Below are positions 59,617 to 62,161 of a stretch of DNA of 62,161 bases, piece by piece. Numbering within the stretch: the first letter of the stretch is position 1; each line of letters begins with the position of its first letter. The position numbers and the translations under genes are program-made. The stretch covers positions 1 to 62,161 of the forward strand of contig URUD01000014.1 in assembly GCA_900550935.1 (NCBI GenBank), written 5' to 3'. The stretch is from an uncultured Roseburia sp. GTDB lineage: Bacteria; Bacillota; Clostridia; Lachnospirales; Lachnospiraceae. Below the pieces are notes generated by a model. That model saw only the letters and a list, made by a program, of their open reading frames with translations, was not told the origin of the DNA and did not search any database.

Positions 59617-60300
59617 CTAAGCGGAAAGCGCATTTTTCTTGACCTGTGCAAGTGCATTTGCAACAGGTGGAATACTGATCACGATCAAAGTTGCAATCGC
59701 TTCCGGAAGCAGATAAGTTGCATTGTAGCCTACGGAATACACGATAGCAGGTGTTCCTTCCGGTGCATAGGAACCGAAGAATACGACACCGGAGATCACG
59801 GCAAATATGTAGCGGCCGAATACGCCGACCAGATATCCAATCTGTAAGCCGTGTTTTTTATTTGCAAAAAATCCGGCAAGTCCTAACGCACCGAATGCCA
59901 GCGGATAATCTAAGATCATCTGTGGAATGGTGTAGAAGATAGGCTCCATGACAAACTGGACGAGACCATAGGAAACGGCAGTCATAAGTCCGACATAAGG
60001 ACCATACCAGTAACCGATCAGAGTGATGAACAGCATACTGAATAAGGTAACAGAGCCACCCATTGGCAGGTTCGCGAATTTAATCATAGAACAGACAACG
60101 GCAAGTGCAATGGCAACCGCAGAGTAAACGAGCTGTTTTGTAGTGAGAACGGTTTTTTTCTCTGCATTTCTGTGACGGACGATCGCTGCAATGACAAGTA
60201 GCAGTGCAATGATGACAATGACGATCGCAATGCCAGGTGCTGTAAGTCGCACAGAACCGTCATCCCATGCGCCGATTGTTGTGGTAAAAAAGTCTTTCAT
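59617..60300 (-). CDS. thiT: ECF thiamine transporter S-component
   Basis: Membrane substrate-capture subunit of an energy-coupling-factor importer. 227 residues: an extra N-terminal helix (about 22-42), then about six helices with KQLVYSAVAIALAVVCSMIKFANLPMGGSVTLFSML (split), GYWYGPYVGLMTAVSYGLVQF and the conserved YLLPEAIAT end. The start has AAGGAGG upstream. The TPP riboswitch in its leader fixes thiamine as the substrate. The shared EcfAA'T module is not in the window. Confidence 0.93.
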   Translation of the reverse strand: MKDFFTTTIGAWDDGSVRLTAPGIAIVIVIIALLLVIAAIVRHRNAEKKTVLTTKQLVYSAVAIALAVVCSMIKFANLPMGGSVTLFSMLFITLIGYWYGPYVGLMTAVSYGLVQFVMEPIFYTIPQMILDYPLAFGALGLAGFFANKKHGLQIGYLVGVFGRYIFAVISGVVFFGSYAPEGTPAIVYSVGYNATYLLPEAIATLIVISIPPVANALAQVKKNALSA

Positions 60301-60379
60301 AAAAAAATCCTCCTTGCAGATCATATTTTGCCAGGGGGATACGATGTTACAGGAGATCTGCACCATGTGCAGCCTGTCG

Positions 60380-60484
60380 GTTACTTCCTTACGCCGGTAT
60401 TATCCGGTTCAAGTAATAAGGGTCGATGTGAAACATCTCTCAGCGTTGTGATGAATGAAAACATTCATGGTCTGCGCCCCTAGC
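60380..60484 (-). promoter_or_regulatory. TPP riboswitch (THI box) controlling thiT
   Basis: On the minus strand the conserved parts read GGGGCGC, GCTGAGAG, GACCCTTA, CTTGAACCGGATAATACC and GGCGTAAGGAAGTAA. A CTGCAC/GTGCAG hairpin and a CTCCT able to mask the AGGAGG ribosome site follow before the ATG at 60300, suggesting control of translation initiation. Confidence 0.95.
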
Positions 60485-60583
60485 ATTTCTGATTCAAATT
60501 GTACGATTATCAATATAACAACATGCGAGTGGAAAGTCAACTGAAAAATGTGAGACAAATTGTCAAGAGAAAAACAAAAGCGG

Positions 60584-60640
60584 TTGACAATCTATGCTTT
60601 TTCCTGTATTGTAAACCATATGCAATCAGGAGGTTTACAA
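60584..60640 (+). promoter_or_regulatory. BirA operator and promoter of bioY-bioB
   Basis: TTGACA (60584), a 17-bp spacer and TATTGT (60607) form the promoter. TTGTAAACC (60609) and GGTTTACAA (60632) are perfect inverted arms with a 14-bp spacer, the BirA box. The left arm overlaps the -10 box, and the right arm overlaps the AGGAGG site and abuts the ATG, so bound BirA-biotinyl-AMP would block transcription. Confidence 0.93.
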
Positions 60641-61216
60641 ATGAATAAGACAAGAAATCTGATCTACTGCGCCCTTTTTACCGCACTCATTGCAATCGGA
60701 GCATTTATCAAGATCCCGATCCCGGTGGTTCCGTTTACACTGCAATATCTGTTTACCATGCTGGCAGGACTGCTCTTAGGTTCCAAACTGGGATGCCTGT
60801 CCGTGGTCAGCTATATGCTGCTTGGACTGGCAGGTCTGCCAATCTTTTCGGAAGGCGGCGGACTCTGGTATGTATTGAAACCAAGCTTCGGTTATATCAT
60901 CGGCTTTGTAGTCGGTACCTTCGTTACCGGATGGATTGCTGAGCATATGAAGAAAAAGACGATCCTTCGTTATCTTTTCGCAAATCTTGCCGGACTGATG
61001 GTAGTCTATGCCTTCGGCATGATATATTACTACTTTATCTGTAATTATGTGATCAACACTCCAATCGGTGTATGGCCGCTGTTTCTCTATTGCTTCCTGC
61101 TGGCTGTACCGGGAGATATTGCTTTAAGTATCTTAGGAGCTGTCATTGCCAAACGGGTGCGTCCGGTCATCGGCCTTCACGCTCTGTACCCGGCAAAAAC
61201 AACTGCAAAATTATAA
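60641..61216 (+). CDS. bioY: Biotin transporter S-component BioY
   Basis: Membrane biotin-capture subunit, 191 residues with about six helices. LIYCALFTALIAIGAFIKIPIPVVPFTLQYLFTMLAG (split), LGLAGLPIFSEGGG and FGYIIGFVVG are the BioY signatures. ATG 60641 follows AGGAGG directly behind the BirA box; the 27-codon upstream extension covers the operator and is rejected. Cotranscribed with bioB. Confidence 0.95.
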   Translation: MNKTRNLIYCALFTALIAIGAFIKIPIPVVPFTLQYLFTMLAGLLLGSKLGCLSVVSYMLLGLAGLPIFSEGGGLWYVLKPSFGYIIGFVVGTFVTGWIAEHMKKKTILRYLFANLAGLMVVYAFGMIYYYFICNYVINTPIGVWPLFLYCFLLAVPGDIALSILGAVIAKRVRPVIGLHALYPAKTTAKL

Positions 61217-61242
61217 AACCTGAATCTACAAGGAGACACAAC

Positions 61243-62161
61243 ATGGATGTACTTGCACTTGCAAAAGAAATTATTGACGGGAGAAGACTGACCAGAGAAG
61301 ATGATCTTTCCTTCTTCCTTACCTGCGATCTTGACGATCTTTGTAAAGGAGCAGACCAGATCCGCGAAGCGCGCATCGGTGATAAGGTGGATCTTTGTTC
61401 CATCATCAACGGACGAAGCGGACGCTGCCCGGAAGACTGTAAATACTGTGCACAGTCTGCACACCACCACACTTCCTGTGAAGTTTACGATTTTCTTCCG
61501 GAAGAAGAAATTCTCGAAGCCTGTAAGATGAATGAGTCTGAAGGTGTTGACCGTTTTTCCATCGTCACCGCCGGAAAAGCTCTGACAGGAAAAGAATTTG
61601 ATCAGGCGATCCATGCCTATGAAACCATGCACAGAGAATGTAAGATCGATCTCTGCGCTTCCATGGGATTTCTTTCTGCTGAACAGCTTCATCGTCTTCA
61701 CGAGGCAGGCGTGACCAGCTATCACCACAATATCGAAACCTCCCGCAGAAATTTTCCGAACATCTGCACTACCCATACTTACGACATGAAGATTGAAACT
61801 CTCAAAAAAGTCAAGGCTGAAGGCATGTGTGCCTGCTCCGGCGGTATCATCGGCATGGGCGAAACCTGGGAAGACCGTCTGGATATGGCAGTGAGCCTTG
61901 CTGAGCTTGGAATTGATTCCATCCCGATCAACGCTCTGATGCCGATTCCTGGAACTCCACTGGAACATCTGCCGGAACTTTCCGAGCCTGATATTCTTCG
62001 TACCATTGCATTTTTCCGTTATATCAATCCGGAAGCAAATATCCGTCTCGCTGCCGGACGTGCCCTTCTTACCAATGACGGCGAAACTGCATTTAAGGCC
62101 GGAGCCTCTGCTTCCATCACCGGCAATATGCTGACTACCGTTGCCTGTGCTACGATCCGCA
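61243..62161 (+). CDS. bioB: Biotin synthase, 3'-truncated by window end
   Basis: Radical-SAM enzyme inserting sulfur into dethiobiotin. Starts MDVLALAKEIIDGRRLTRED with AAGGAG upstream and stays open to the last base (306 codons); probably only about 15-20 codons are missing. The radical-SAM cluster GRCPEDCKYCAQSAHHHT (about residue 65), YHHNIETS, CSGGIIGMGETWEDR and INALMPIPGTPLE are clear. Codons use more C-ending forms (GCC, CTC, CTT) than most of the window. Uptake plus the last synthesis step under BirA control suggests use of both biotin and dethiobiotin. Confidence 0.95.
   Translation, partial: MDVLALAKEIIDGRRLTREDDLSFFLTCDLDDLCKGADQIREARIGDKVDLCSIINGRSGRCPEDCKYCAQSAHHHTSCEVYDFLPEEEILEACKMNESEGVDRFSIVTAGKALTGKEFDQAIHAYETMHRECKIDLCASMGFLSAEQLHRLHEAGVTSYHHNIETSRRNFPNICTTHTYDMKIETLKKVKAEGMCACSGGIIGMGETWEDRLDMAVSLAELGIDSIPINALMPIPGTPLEHLPELSEPDILRTIAFFRYINPEANIRLAAGRALLTNDGETAFKAGASASITGNMLTTVACATIR

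Overview
The window is a chromosomal segment from a Gram-positive gut Clostridium-relative, most likely a Roseburia/Agathobacter-like Lachnospiraceae. Supporting signs are A/G-rich Shine-Dalgarno sequences, the DapL route of lysine synthesis, a class III fructose bisphosphatase, AsnA-type asparagine synthetase, a lysine riboswitch in front of dapA, many short intrinsic terminators, and a polyamine operon using carboxy(nor)spermidine enzymes. No rRNA, complete tRNA, insertion sequence, phage or CRISPR array was seen. The species cannot be named from the sequence alone.

Layout. 1-4.5 kb: glycolysis (3' part of gap, pgk, tpiA, gpmI). The first ~390 bases of gap look foreign to the rest. 4.6-8.6 kb: purC-purF-purB behind a clear promoter. 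8.7-9.6 kb: DegV. 9.7-15.1 kb: a compact Tad/type IV-pilus-like secretion locus (degenerate TadZ-like P-loop protein, pilin-like peptide, TadA ATPase, fused TadB/TadC platform, TadE-like protein, and five small membrane proteins, three of them only 34-48 residues). 15.1-17.9 kb: CNNM/CorC-type membrane protein and guaB. 18-22.7 kb: a eukaryotic-type HisA, glnA, an ANTAR regulator without a recognisable phospho-Asp, a c-di-GMP HD-GYP protein and a DUF454 membrane protein. 23-28 kb: dapL, an extracytoplasmic trigger-factor-like lipoprotein, a metal-permease/Fur-family pair behind an array of TGCAAAT repeats, and an M23 peptidase.

28.2-34.2 kb is the most striking region: a 1587-residue secreted subtilase whose Fn3-like domain carries an inserted dockerin, followed 16 bp later by a secreted protein with a cohesin-like domain and three lysine-rich Big_2 domains. 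Together they look like a two-gene cell-surface protease complex held by cohesin-dockerin pairing.

34.2-42 kb: typA, a tandem-OB SSB-like protein, lysine-riboswitch-controlled dapA-dapB, fbp and endonuclease IV. 42.0-42.4 kb: a free-standing transcription unit (promoter, ~325 nt, terminator) with no ORF and a 12-nt self-complementary block present twice, a strong candidate for a structured ncRNA. 42.4-49.3 kb: a six-gene polyamine operon (speA, speE, carboxyspermidine dehydrogenase, nspC, aguA, aguB) covering arginine to spermidine. 49.4-57 kb: asnA, a chemoreceptor with an orphan sugar-binding lipoprotein, hypoxanthine-DNA glycosylase, DUF3737 and a MalY/PatB lyase. 57-62 kb: Cof-type phosphatase, Eis-like acetyltransferase, a hypothetical protein, thiT under a TPP riboswitch, and bioY-bioB under a BirA operator. 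bioB runs off the window end.

Links between regions: aspartate semialdehyde feeds both DapA/DapB/DapL and the carboxyspermidine route; glnA, asnA and the ANTAR protein form a nitrogen theme; thiT and bioY are ECF S-components whose energising module is elsewhere.
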